Assembly: GCF_030811595.1 (NCBI RefSeq)
Contig: NZ_JAUSRB010000001.1
Location: 1,860,001-1,924,000 of the forward strand
Reading direction: 5' to 3'
Origin: Streptosporangium brasiliense
GTDB taxonomy: Bacteria; Actinomycetota; Actinomycetes; Streptosporangiales; Streptosporangiaceae
DNA: 64,000 nt
Shown here: one piece after another, positions 6,761-14,983 of the stretch
Position numbering within the stretch: position 1 is the first letter of the stretch
Layout: the number at the start of each line of letters is the position of its first letter
Notes under the pieces: model-generated
The model's input: the letters and a program-made list of their open reading frames with translations, nothing else
Told to the model about the DNA's origin: nothing
Database searches by the model: none
Program-made: the position numbers and the translations under genes

Positions 6761-8733
6761 CCCCGCGACAGCGTGAGCGACGGGTGGCCGAAGAACTGGT
6801 AGGCGGGCCCCGTGGCGGGCACCTGGCAGCGCAGGGAGCGCAGCACCTCCGCGGGGGGCTCGCCGGCGAGACAGCGGCGGTAGAACTCCGGCGCCAGGCC
6901 GTCGCCGACGGGCCAGAGCGGGGCGACCACCCCGCTGGCCCCCGCCAGCAGGAAGGCCTGGCAGTCTCCGGGCTCCTCCAGGAAGACGAACGGGCCCTCG
7001 CCCATGTCCCGGCCCAGGGCCTCGGACGCCGTCCCCCCGGCGGTGAAGTGGATCAGGTCCGGCGGCTCGGCGAGCATGGCCAGGACGTCGCCGAGCACGG
7101 GGGTGACCCGGGCGGCGCCGTACGCGGCGACCAGCGGGTGGACCTCCGCCCCGCCGTACACGACCGCCATGCTCTCGCCCCGCGCGCGCGTCGGCGGAGG
7201 CAGCTCGGGCCGCCGGCCGCCGAGGGGCCAACGGCCGGTCACCGTCTGGCAGTTCAGCAGGGCGGGGACGGACCCGTCGAACGGCTGCTCCAGCGTGGCC
7301 AGCTCCCAGGGGATGTGCGGCTCCTGCGACAGCACCAGCACGCTCGGCCGGCGTGGGGCCACGCGCCCGGCCACCGCGTGCAGCAGCTCCCAGAAACCCC
7401 GGGGGATCTTGGAGGCGACCCGCCGGCCCATGTCCTCGACGCTGTGCGCCTGCTCCGCCACGTGCCGCCCGAACTCGGAGGTCCGCATCCCCAGCTCACA
7501 GATCTCGGCCTGGTCCGGCGTGGTGAAGTGCGGGGACTGGTAGGTCCACCACAGCCGCCCCGGCCGGTCGCCGTGGACGACGACCACCGTGACGTCCGCC
7601 GGCTCCCCGCCGCCGGCCACCCGGACCCGGGTGCCCGCGACCGGCTGCGGGACGCTCTCCCGGCCGAGCATGCCGGGAGAGTCGAGGACCGCGAGCGCGC
7701 GCACGCCGAACCCGGTCACCTGGCCGCCGACCGCGTGGATCGCCTGGATCTGCCGGGCGAGCGCCGGCTGCTCCTGCGGGAGAGCGACCAGGCGGACCGC
7801 CGCCCTCGGGTACGGCGAAGCCCCGTCGACGCGCAGCCGTACCCGCCATCCGCCGGGCGCCTCGAACCCCTCGGCGATGAGCTGGATGTCCAGATCGGCC
7901 GGCCCGTGGACGAAGGGGGCCGCGCCGGGGACCTCCCCGGCCGGGGCGACGGCGCCGGGGGCGACGGTGCCGGGCGGGGGAGCGGTCCCCGGGGAGGGGG
8001 CGGCCCCGGGTGCGGGGAGGGCCCCGGCGCCCGGTGCGGGGGCGGCTGCGGCCGGGGGGCCGCCGGGGGAGAGACCGACCTGGACCTCGACCCCCCAGCC
8101 CGCCACCACCTCGTCGGCCACCTCGATCAGCGGGAACGCCTCCCACTCCGCGCCGGCGGGCGCCGGCTGCCTGCGCCGCCTGCGGAAGGCCCCGGTCAGC
8201 CGGTCGAGCACGGAGGGGCCGCGCTCCGGCGCCGTGGGGGCGGGGGGCATCGAGGAGGCGGGGGACGGCGGGGGAAGGGGAGGCGCGGGAGGGGGCGATC
8301 CGTGCTGGGGCCCGGTCCCGTGCTCGGCGGGCGGATCGGCGGGCATCCCCGCGGCAGCCTCGCCGGGCCACGGCCGGTCCGGTCCGCCCTGGCCGTACGG
8401 GGCCGGGGCGGGGCTCGCCGAGCCCGCGGGATCGGGGGCCGCGGGCGCCGGAGCGGACGGCGGGTCCTGGCTCACGGGCCCCGGCGGCACGGCCGGCCCC
8501 TCGGCCGCGGCCTGCTCGTTCAGCCGGCGCAGTACGGTGAACCGTTCCCAGGCGGGGCCGTACTGGGCGATGAGCATCACGATGACGTCGGCCAGCGGAC
8601 CGGGCTCCTGGACACCCTCCTCCGCCAGCAGCGGGTCGAGCCGCTCCCGCAGCTCCCCGGAGGCTCCGCCCAGCAAATGGTCAAGCTCGTCACGGACGGC
8701 ACGGGCCGCCCTCATCACCGCCACCGGGTCCAT
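6745..8733 (-). CDS. CHAT-like domain protein with dead active site
   Basis: A 662-residue cytoplasmic protein. The start is ATG 8733 with a GAGGGGG site; the longer open frame has no support. Order: helical domain (1-75), proline/alanine-rich linker (75-190), basic RRRRR patch near 200, a second low-complexity stretch (about 245-290), a beta-rich middle part, and a C-terminal CHAT-like (caspase fold) domain. In active CHAT domains the signature is H-F-x-x-H-G plus a Cys after a strand. Here I read DLIHFTAGG (559-567), so the catalytic His is a Gly, and FVFLEEPGD where the Cys loop should be, while the following GASGVVAPLWPVGD is well conserved. It is thus probably a pseudo-protease scaffold of a signalling or conflict system. 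Its stop overlaps ramB by 16 bases. Confidence 0.75.
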   Translation of the reverse strand: MDPVAVMRAARAVRDELDHLLGGASGELRERLDPLLAEEGVQEPGPLADVIVMLIAQYGPAWERFTVLRRLNEQAAAEGPAVPPGPVSQDPPSAPAPAAPDPAGSASPAPAPYGQGGPDRPWPGEAAAGMPADPPAEHGTGPQHGSPPPAPPLPPPSPASSMPPAPTAPERGPSVLDRLTGAFRRRRRQPAPAGAEWEAFPLIEVADEVVAGWGVEVQVGLSPGGPPAAAAPAPGAGALPAPGAAPSPGTAPPPGTVAPGAVAPAGEVPGAAPFVHGPADLDIQLIAEGFEAPGGWRVRLRVDGASPYPRAAVRLVALPQEQPALARQIQAIHAVGGQVTGFGVRALAVLDSPGMLGRESVPQPVAGTRVRVAGGGEPADVTVVVVHGDRPGRLWWTYQSPHFTTPDQAEICELGMRTSEFGRHVAEQAHSVEDMGRRVASKIPRGFWELLHAVAGRVAPRRPSVLVLSQEPHIPWELATLEQPFDGSVPALLNCQTVTGRWPLGGRRPELPPPTRARGESMAVVYGGAEVHPLVAAYGAARVTPVLGDVLAMLAEPPDLIHFTAGGTASEALGRDMGEGPFVFLEEPGDCQAFLLAGASGVVAPLWPVGDGLAPEFYRRCLAGEPPAEVLRSLRCQVPATGPAYQFFGHPSLTLSRGHSRA

Positions 8734-8861
8734 GCCGCCCCCTCGCTCCGGTCTGCCTCGATCTTCCCATCTGTGGGAGAGATCGGGATCCGGTACCTGG
8801 TGACAATCAGTGCCGCATAGGCTGATAGCCGTCGATTCCGCGATGATGGGAAAGGTGGGCT

Positions 8862-9818
8862 GTGCTGCCTGAAGTGGAGGCATGGCTACGTGGGCGCACC
8901 TCATCATCGGCCGACTGGCCGTTGCCGTGGCTGCTGGAGGCCAAAGGCGACACGACGGTCAGCGTCGTGCTGCCCGCCCGTGACGAGGAGGAGACGGTCG
9001 GGGAGATCGTCACCGCGATCCGGCGTGATCTGATGGAGACGGTGCCCCTCGTCGACGAGCTGGTGGTCATCGACTCCCGTTCCGTCGACGAGACCGCCGC
9101 GCGCGCCGCGCGGGCGGGGGCCAGGGTGATCGCGCAGGACGAGATCCTGCCCGACCTGAAACCGATGGACGGCAAGGGCGAGGCGCTGTGGAAGTCCCTC
9201 GCGGTGACCTCCGGTGACCTGCTGGTCTTCATCGACGCCGATCTGCGCGAGTTCAGCACGTCGTTCGTGACCGGGCTGCTCGGCCCGCTGCTCGGCGACC
9301 CGGGCGTGGCCTACGTCAAGGGCTGCTACGAGCGGCCGCTGCAGAACGTGCAGAGCGGCGGCGGCCGGGTCACCGAGCTCGTCGCGCGTCCCCTGCTCAA
9401 CCTGCACTGGCCGCTGCTGGCCGGGTTCGTGCAGCCCCTGGCGGGGGAGTACGCCGGGCGCCGGTCCGTGCTGGAGCGGGTCCCGTTCGTCACCGGTTAC
9501 GGCGTGGAGCTGGGCCTGCTGATCGACCTGCTGGAGCTCGCCGGCCTCGACGGCCTCGCCCAGGTCGACCTGGGCCGCCGCGTCCACTCCCACCAGTCGA
9601 CCGAGGCGCTCGGCGGCATGGCCGCCCAGATCCTGCAGACCTCCTGGTCCCGTCTCGAACGCCAGGACAAGATGGTCTCGCTGCACACGCCGTCGCGCCG
9701 GCTGGTGCAGTTCCGCCGGGGCCCCAGCGGTCACCGCGCGACCGTCCGCGACGTGGCCGTGGCCGAGCGCCCCCCGATGATCACCGTCTCCGGATACCAC
9801 TCCCACGCCGCGGACTGA
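8862..9818 (+). CDS. gpgS: glucosyl-3-phosphoglycerate synthase
   Basis: A 318-residue GT-A fold, family GT81 glycosyltransferase. It transfers glucose from UDP-glucose to 3-phosphoglycerate, the first step to glucosylglycerate and, in mycobacteria, methylglucose lipopolysaccharide. Seen: VSVVLPARDEEETVGEIV (33-50) for nucleotide binding, DAD metal motif at 125-127, and the acceptor region ending in PLAGEYAGRR and VPFVTGYGVELGLLID. Full length. The start is GTG 8862. The phosphatase partner GpgP is not next to it. It is divergent from the CHAT-like gene. Confidence 0.95.
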   Translation: MLPEVEAWLRGRTSSSADWPLPWLLEAKGDTTVSVVLPARDEEETVGEIVTAIRRDLMETVPLVDELVVIDSRSVDETAARAARAGARVIAQDEILPDLKPMDGKGEALWKSLAVTSGDLLVFIDADLREFSTSFVTGLLGPLLGDPGVAYVKGCYERPLQNVQSGGGRVTELVARPLLNLHWPLLAGFVQPLAGEYAGRRSVLERVPFVTGYGVELGLLIDLLELAGLDGLAQVDLGRRVHSHQSTEALGGMAAQILQTSWSRLERQDKMVSLHTPSRRLVQFRRGPSGHRATVRDVAVAERPPMITVSGYHSHAAD

Positions 9819-9980
9819 CCGGCCACCCGGCCTTTCCTCCTCGGCGTGCCGGCCCTGACGGCCGCCGCGCGCGCCGGCCGTACCCCGTGCTCCGCCGGCC
9901 TCCACGGCCGGGATCGCGGACCGGAACCGTGGCCGCCGCCGTGTTGCGCGGAGCGGTCCACCCGCCAGTAAGGTAGGGGT

Positions 9981-9995
9981 GTTACCGGTGGTAAC
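9981..9995 (+). promoter_or_regulatory. inverted repeat before acyl-CoA dehydrogenase
   Basis: GTTACC-GGT-GGTAAC is a perfect six-base inverted repeat 22 bases before the ATG and overlapping the expected promoter. It looks like an operator for an unidentified regulator. Confidence 0.45.
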
Positions 9996-10016
9996 CCTTC
10001 TCGGGAGGAGTGCGCG

Positions 10017-11231
10017 ATGAGCGAGACCGGCTTCTGTCCGGAGTTGAGCGAGGACGTGCGGGAGGTGCGCGACTGGGTGCACCGGTTCGCCCGGTCCGTC
10101 GTCCGCCCGGCCGGCGCCGAATGGGACGAGCGCGAGGAGACGCCCTGGCCGGTCATCCAGGAAGCCGCCAAGATCGGGCTCTACTCGCTCGACTTCTTCG
10201 CCCAGCAGTGGTTCGAGCCGAGCGGCCTCGGCCTGACGGTCGCGTTCGAGGAGCTCTTCTGGGGAGACGCGGGCATCGGCCTGTCCATCGTCGGCACCGG
10301 TCTCGCCGCCGCGGCCCTGTCCGCGAGCGGCACCCCCGAGCAGATGGGGGAGTGGCTCCCGCAGATGTTCGGCACCCCCGACGACGTCAGGCTCGGCGCG
10401 TTCTGCGCCTCCGAGCCCGACGCCGGATCCGACGTGGGAGCCATCCGCACCCGCGCCGTCCGCTCCGGCGACGACTGGATCCTGAACGGGGTGAAGACCT
10501 GGGCGACCAACGGCGGCATCGCCGACGTCCACGTCGTCGTCGCGTCGGTGGACCCCTCGCTGGGCGCCCGGGGCCAGGCGTCCTTCGTCGTCCCGCCCGG
10601 CACGCCGGGGCTGTCGATGGGGCAGAAGTTCAGAAAGCACGGCATCCGCGCCTCCCACACCGCCGAGGTGATCCTCGACAACGTGCGCGTGCCGGCCGCG
10701 TGCCTGCTCGGCGGCGCGGAGAAGCTCGACGCCAGGCTCGAACGCGTCCGCTCCGGCGAGCGGGCCGGCGAGCAGGGCGCGATGCGGACCTTCGAGACCA
10801 CCCGCCCGTCGGTGGCGGCCATGGCCGTGGGCATCGCCCGGGCGGGATACGAGTACGCCCGTGACTACGCCCGGGAGCGCGAGCAGTTCGGCCGTAAGAT
10901 CGGCGAGAACCAGGCGGTCGCCTTCCTGCTGGCCGACATGGCCACCCGCGTCGACATCGCCCGGCTGATGACCTGGCGCGCGGCCTGGATGGCCCGTAAC
11001 AACCGCGCCTTCGACCAGGCCGAGGGTTCGATGTGCAAGCTGGTGGCGGGCGAGACCGCGGTCTGGGTCACCGAGCAGGCCATCCAGATCCTCGGCGGAG
11101 CCGGCTACACCCGCGAACACCCGGTCGAGCGCTTCCACCGCGACGCCAAGATCTACACCATCTTCGAGGGCACCAGCGAGATCCAGCGCCTGATCATTGG
11201 CCGCGCCGTCACCGGTCTGCCGGTCCGCTGA
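10017..11231 (+). CDS. acyl-CoA dehydrogenase
   Basis: A 404-residue flavoenzyme that oxidises acyl-CoA to 2-enoyl-CoA using FAD. Seen: the FAD/substrate motif CASEPDAGSDVGAIRTRAV (near 137-155), the helical C-terminal domain with REQFGRKIGENQAVAF, and the terminal signature HPVERFHRDAKIYTIFEGTSEIQR (split, near 365-390), where the Glu of FEGTSE is the usual catalytic base. Full length. A GGAGGAG site precedes ATG. It is monocistronic. Which chain length it takes is not visible. Confidence 0.93.
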   Translation: MSETGFCPELSEDVREVRDWVHRFARSVVRPAGAEWDEREETPWPVIQEAAKIGLYSLDFFAQQWFEPSGLGLTVAFEELFWGDAGIGLSIVGTGLAAAALSASGTPEQMGEWLPQMFGTPDDVRLGAFCASEPDAGSDVGAIRTRAVRSGDDWILNGVKTWATNGGIADVHVVVASVDPSLGARGQASFVVPPGTPGLSMGQKFRKHGIRASHTAEVILDNVRVPAACLLGGAEKLDARLERVRSGERAGEQGAMRTFETTRPSVAAMAVGIARAGYEYARDYAREREQFGRKIGENQAVAFLLADMATRVDIARLMTWRAAWMARNNRAFDQAEGSMCKLVAGETAVWVTEQAIQILGGAGYTREHPVERFHRDAKIYTIFEGTSEIQRLIIGRAVTGLPVR

Positions 11232-11284
11232 GAACGCCGCCCAGGAGCCTTGCCGGCGCGGCGGGTTCCTGAACGGCCGATACC

Positions 11285-11350
11285 GGCGGGGCTCCGTTGT
11301 AGGACCAGGGGCACAGGACGTCGAAGTAGACCTCGACTTGCGTGATCGCT
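11285..11350 (-). pseudogene. fragment of a DsbA-family thiol oxidoreductase
   Basis: Reading the minus strand gives VEVYFDVLCPWSYNGA, which resembles the first strand and CPW-type active site of cytoplasmic DsbA/FrnE-like proteins. The similarity stops after about 20 residues and there is no matching rest of the gene, so it looks like a remnant between the dehydrogenase and the oxidoreductase. Weak, because the match is short. Confidence 0.35.
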
Positions 11351-11468
11351 TGGTCCTTCAGTCGGACGCCGGGGTGGGTGTCGTGACCTGTCCGGGCCGG
11401 CTCGGTCGTGGCGGGGTTGCGCGCCGCAGGGTCAGGGGCGGCAGGGCGAGCGCGATGAGCGGCCGATC

Positions 11469-12452
11469 TCAGCCGCGCGCGTCGCCGGCGGGGATGAGCA
11501 GGGTCTTGCCGGTGGTGGTCCGCGACTCGATCGCTCGATGCGCGGCGGCTGCCGCGTCGAGCGGGAAGGTCTGGCCGATGACCGGCCGCAACTTCCCGTC
11601 GGCGGCCAGGTTCAGCGCATCGACGACGAGCGCGCGGGTCTGGGCGGGGCTCGGCGCGGCGGTGAGCCCGATGACGTCGATGGAGCGGGCCCGGAGCTCG
11701 CCCTCGTCGAGGTCGGCGTCGGCGCCGCTGGCCATTCCGTAGACGCTCACGCGTCCGCCTTCACGCAGCGCGCCGATCGCCTCGGTGCCGATCCGGCCGC
11801 CGACCCCGTCGAAGACGAGATCGAGCCCGGTGCCGCCGGTCGCCTCCATCACCCGATCCACCCAGTCGGGCCGGGAGTAGTCGACATAGGAGGCCGCGCC
11901 CAGCGAGGTGACCAGCCCCGCCTTGCCGGCGCCTCGGGCGGCGCCGATCACGTGGGCGTCCGCGGTGGCGGCGAGCTGCACCAGCAGGCTGCCGACACCT
12001 CCCCCCGCGGCCTCCACGAGGACCCGATCGCCCGGCTTGATCTCCGCCTGCCGGTACAGCAGCAACGCCGTACGCCCGTCGGCCAGCAGCGCGACCGCGT
12101 CCTTGAGCTCCAGGCCCGCGGGGACCGGGACCGCGTCCTGGGCCCGAGCCAGCGCCAGCTCGGCATAACCGCCCTCGCCGCCGGTGGTGGTGACCACGAC
12201 CGTCCCCACCAGGTCCGGGTCCACGTCCGGTCCGACGGCGGCGATGCGACCGCCCACGCCGTTGCCGGGTATGCGGGGCAGTGCGGGCCTGCCGAACGGC
12301 CCCTTGCCCGAGCGCACCTGCGTCTCGACGAACGTGATGCTCGCGTACGCCACCGCGACGAGCACCTGTCCCGGCCCCGGCACGGGATCTTCGACCTGCC
12401 GCGTCCGCAGTGTCTCCGGCCCGCCGAACTCTTCCATCACCACAGCCCGCAT
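11469..12452 (-). CDS. quinone oxidoreductase-like MDR family protein
   Basis: A 327-residue medium-chain dehydrogenase/reductase of the zinc-free quinone reductase branch, using NADPH. Seen: N-terminal GroES-like part beginning MRAVVMEEFGGPETL, the Rossmann motif AAGGGVGS at 148-155 and FDGVGGRIG near 220-228. No zinc-binding cysteines. It is divergent from a TetR gene with two inverted repeats between them, the common arrangement of a detoxifying reductase controlled by its own repressor. Confidence 0.92.
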   Translation of the reverse strand: MRAVVMEEFGGPETLRTRQVEDPVPGPGQVLVAVAYASITFVETQVRSGKGPFGRPALPRIPGNGVGGRIAAVGPDVDPDLVGTVVVTTTGGEGGYAELALARAQDAVPVPAGLELKDAVALLADGRTALLLYRQAEIKPGDRVLVEAAGGGVGSLLVQLAATADAHVIGAARGAGKAGLVTSLGAASYVDYSRPDWVDRVMEATGGTGLDLVFDGVGGRIGTEAIGALREGGRVSVYGMASGADADLDEGELRARSIDVIGLTAAPSPAQTRALVVDALNLAADGKLRPVIGQTFPLDAAAAAHRAIESRTTTGKTLLIPAGDARG

Positions 12453-12460
12453 GACACTCC

Positions 12461-12514
12461 CTCAAACGGATAAAAACGCTTCGTTTGAGAACATATAACG
12501 GAGCGAATCGCTCC
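12461..12514. promoter_or_regulatory. two candidate TetR operators
   Basis: CTCAAACG (12461-12468) and CGTTTGAG (12482-12489) form an eight-base inverted repeat with a 13-base spacer just upstream of the oxidoreductase start. GGAGCGA-A-TCGCTCC (12500-12514) is a perfect 15-base palindrome nearer the TetR gene. Both lie in the 84-base divergent promoter region. Confidence 0.6.
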
Positions 12515-12536
12515 GCAAGGCGGCTACAGTGAGCGC

Positions 12537-13238
12537 ATGGCACGCAAAGCCCCCCGGCACGCAGAAGCCGAACGCAACGACCACGCCCTCCTGGAGGCCG
12601 CCAAGAAGGTCCTGGCCGTGGACGGAGCCCATGCGTCGGTGGCGACGATCGCCGCACGCGCCGGAGTCGGCATCGCCAGCCTCTACCGCCGCTACCGTTC
12701 CAAGGACGAGCTCTTCCAGCACCTGTGCGCGCTCTCCCTCGACCAGTGGATTCAGGCCGCCGAACGCGGTCTGCGGCACGACGACCCCTGGGAGGGGCTC
12801 GCTCACTACATCGGCGCCTGCGTCGAGTTCAGTGGCGGCTCCCTCGGGCCGCTGGCCAGCACGATCGCCGTCACCGACGAGATGGCCGCCAAGTTCACCA
12901 GGTCGGAGGAGCTCATGCGGGACCTGGTGGCTCGCGCGCATGCCGCCGGAGTGCTCAGGCCGGACGCCACGGCCATGGACATCTCGCTACTGATCGAACA
13001 GCTCGGCAAGTCCCCCCTGATCGAACAGCTTGACCGGCAGGGGCGCACCGACCTGATCGACGCGGCCCACAACGCCCGGAAGCGTACGATCGCCATCGCT
13101 CTCGACGGTCTGCGCCCCGGTCACCCCCGACTGCCCGGGACCCCACCCCCTCCCGCGCTCCTCACCGAACGCTGGGAGTACGCCCCCGCAGATGTGTCAC
13201 CGCCCGAGGACGGTGACGAGGCGACGGCCACGGTCTGA
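12537..13238 (+). CDS. TetR family transcriptional regulator
   Basis: A 233-residue repressor. Seen: N-terminal helix-turn-helix (about 12-60) with the family signature IAARAGVGIASLYRRYRSKDELF and a long helical ligand domain whose first helices include SLDQWIQAAERGL. It probably represses itself and the divergent oxidoreductase through the palindromes between them. The ligand is unknown. Confidence 0.93.
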   Translation: MARKAPRHAEAERNDHALLEAAKKVLAVDGAHASVATIAARAGVGIASLYRRYRSKDELFQHLCALSLDQWIQAAERGLRHDDPWEGLAHYIGACVEFSGGSLGPLASTIAVTDEMAAKFTRSEELMRDLVARAHAAGVLRPDATAMDISLLIEQLGKSPLIEQLDRQGRTDLIDAAHNARKRTIAIALDGLRPGHPRLPGTPPPPALLTERWEYAPADVSPPEDGDEATATV

Positions 13239-13267
13239 GCACGCCGCTCCTGGGAGAGCGGCGTGCT
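13238..13267. terminator. 12-bp terminator hairpin
   Basis: AGCACGCCGCTC (13238-13249) pairs with GAGCGGCGTGCT (13256-13267) across a six-base loop. It begins on the last base of the TetR stop codon and lies before the end of the convergent HMA gene, so it probably serves both. Confidence 0.7.
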
Positions 13268-13280
13268 GCCGTACCCATGG

Positions 13281-13514
13281 TCAGTCGCCTCGGACCTCGC
13301 AGCCCGCCGCTTCCAGCGCGTCGATGACCAGACGCTCGGGGACGGGGCCGTCGGTGAGAATGGAAACTCGCCCGGTCTCCGGCGTCAGTTCCACTCCCAC
13401 GATGCCCGGCACCTGGATGAGCTCGACTCGAATGCTGTCCAGACAGTGCGCACAGGTCTCGGACGAGATTTCCGAGACTTGATAGGAAACGAGACTGTAG
13501 GCGACGGTGATCAT
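13281..13514 (-). CDS. heavy-metal-associated (HMA) domain protein
   Basis: A 77-residue single-domain protein like the copper chaperone CopZ. Seen: metal site CAHC at residues 21-24, the following helix CLDSIRVELIQVPGI, strand GVELTPETGRVSILTD, and C-terminal ALEAAGCEV, giving the ferredoxin-like fold. Position 23 is His rather than the usual Gly/Ala-containing M-x-C-x-x-C, so metal preference may differ. No copper ATPase or CsoR gene is nearby, although a CsoR-like operator lies 1.4 kb away. Confidence 0.8.
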   Translation of the reverse strand: MITVAYSLVSYQVSEISSETCAHCLDSIRVELIQVPGIVGVELTPETGRVSILTDGPVPERLVIDALEAAGCEVRGD

Positions 13515-13679
13515 GCCGTTCTCCTCTGGTTAACGTGGACGACAGGGTGTGGGCATCGACTCGAGTCCGCCTCCGCCACCATCGTGGCGTAGTCGCGCAG
13601 GGAAGATCGAGGGCAACCGGCTTCCGGAACCCGCCATGACGGGAACCGGAAGTGGCTTCGGTAGCATGAGCCGATCATC

Positions 13680-14645
13680 ATGACTGAGACCACAGACGAT
13701 CACGTCGCATATGAGCTGTACGCTCGCATGCACGAGCAGGGGGAGTCGCCGGCAGAGGCCGCCGGAGCGCTCGGGCTCGCGGCTGCGGATGTCGCCCGGG
13801 CCAGGCAGCGGTTGTCACGGCTGAGCCTTTTCAATTCCCAGACAGAGACGACTGTGGATTCCACGGTCGCTCTCGCACGCATCCTGGAGTCCCAGCACCG
13901 GGCGCTGGACCAGATGCTGGAGCAGCACGTGATGACGGCGTCGCTGGTCAAAGACTATTTGGGCGTCACCGCCAGGCGCGGGGACGACATCAGTGTGGAG
14001 TTCTACGAGCGGGCCCGCGTGAGCGCCCTCCATCAGCGGATCGACGAGTGCGCCGCGATGGTCAAGCATGAAGTGGTCGCGATGCATCCTCCGGCGAAAT
14101 GGACACGCGATGGTCTCGAGGCGGCCCTGGTCAACAACCGGCGCAACCTGGACCGGGGGGTGCGCATACGCTCCATCCACGCCCAGCGGATGGTCGCCGA
14201 TCCGCTGATCCGCGAATTCATTCCGGTGTGGTTGGCCGCGGGCCTTGAGGTCAGGGTCACGCCGGTGATTCCCACGAGGATGCTCATCTATGACCGGCAG
14301 GTCGCGATTGTGCAGTCGGAACCCGGCGACCTCGCCGGAGGCGCGGTGCTCATCCGTGGGACCCTCCTGGTGAGGTCTTTGACCGCACTGTTCGAAACGG
14401 TCTGGACGGCGGCTTCGGAGCCCCGTGACATCCCCCGCGCCGCCGACGGCGCTGCGCTGACAGACCAGCAGACAGCGGTGCTCCGCCTGCTGGCCACCGG
14501 GGCGAAGGACGAGGCCATCGCGCGGACGCTGGGTGTGTCGACACGCACGGTCACCCGGATCGTCGGGGAGCTCACGGCGCTGTTGGGGGCGGGCAGCCGT
14601 TTTCAGGCCGGTGTGCGTGCTGCTCGCCTGGGCTTGCTTGACTGA
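13680..14645 (+). CDS. LuxR-type HTH regulator
   Basis: A 321-residue regulator. Residues 1-60 resemble a TrmB/LuxR-associated helical sensor start, the middle is a PLD-like regulatory domain with a phospholipase-D fold look (IRSIHAQRMVADPLIREF), and 255-321 is a LuxR-type helix-turn-helix (LTDQQTAVLRLLATGAKDEAIARTLGVSTRTVTR, split). Streptomycetes have many such orphan regulators, often near secondary metabolism or stress genes. Target genes are unknown; it is divergent from the HMA gene. Confidence 0.85.
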   Translation: MTETTDDHVAYELYARMHEQGESPAEAAGALGLAAADVARARQRLSRLSLFNSQTETTVDSTVALARILESQHRALDQMLEQHVMTASLVKDYLGVTARRGDDISVEFYERARVSALHQRIDECAAMVKHEVVAMHPPAKWTRDGLEAALVNNRRNLDRGVRIRSIHAQRMVADPLIREFIPVWLAAGLEVRVTPVIPTRMLIYDRQVAIVQSEPGDLAGGAVLIRGTLLVRSLTALFETVWTAASEPRDIPRAADGAALTDQQTAVLRLLATGAKDEAIARTLGVSTRTVTRIVGELTALLGAGSRFQAGVRAARLGLLD

Positions 14646-14745
14646 CCCGGCCCCCGGTGGTGCAGGGCTGGTCCGGCTGGTGAGGTGCGACCCGCCGGCG
14701 CGCTGAGGACACCAGTACCGATCGAGGTTTTCCCCGGCCCGGTGG

Positions 14746-14931
14746 TCAGAACGGTGACGTCATCCGTTTCATGGAGCGGGAGAGATCCGGATAGCCCTGG
14801 AGCAGCGCGGGGGAGTGGGCCATGGTCGCGACCATGTCGCCGACGCCGCCGTGCCTTTCGATGATGTCGGTCAGCAGCTCGCGAGACTTGTCCGGCGCGT
14901 CGGCGGGCTGCAGGGGATTCAAACGTCGCAT
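14746..14931 (-). pseudogene. truncated carboxymuconolactone decarboxylase-like gene
   Basis: Only 61 residues remain, from MRRLNPLQPADAP to YPDLSRSMKRMTSPF. They match the N-terminal helices of AhpD/carboxymuconolactone decarboxylase-family proteins (about 150-190 aa); the catalytic C-x-x-C helix that should follow is absent. The ribosome binding site AGGAGG seven bases before ATG is intact, so a short peptide may still be made. Truncation by deletion is likely. Confidence 0.6.
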
Positions 14932-14951
14932 GTCGACCTCCTGGCGATGTA

Positions 14952-14972
14952 CTATACCCCCCTACCGTATAG
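14952..14972. promoter_or_regulatory. CsoR-like operator in divergent promoter
   Basis: CTATAC-CCCCCTACC-GTATAG: perfect six-base AT-rich arms around a nine-base C-tract. This is the layout of operators bound by the CsoR/RcnR/FrmR family (an AT inverted repeat flanking a G/C tract). It sits between the truncated decarboxylase-like gene and the GNAT gene, and ends at the latter's AGGAG ribosome binding site. Confidence 0.5.
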
Positions 14973-14983
14973 GAGTGTGCGAG

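Noticed and set aside
6370..8820. An 816-codon open frame on the plus strand opposite the CHAT-like gene.
   Set aside because: Low-complexity composition rich in R, G, P and no motifs; it is the antisense shadow of a proline-rich coding region.
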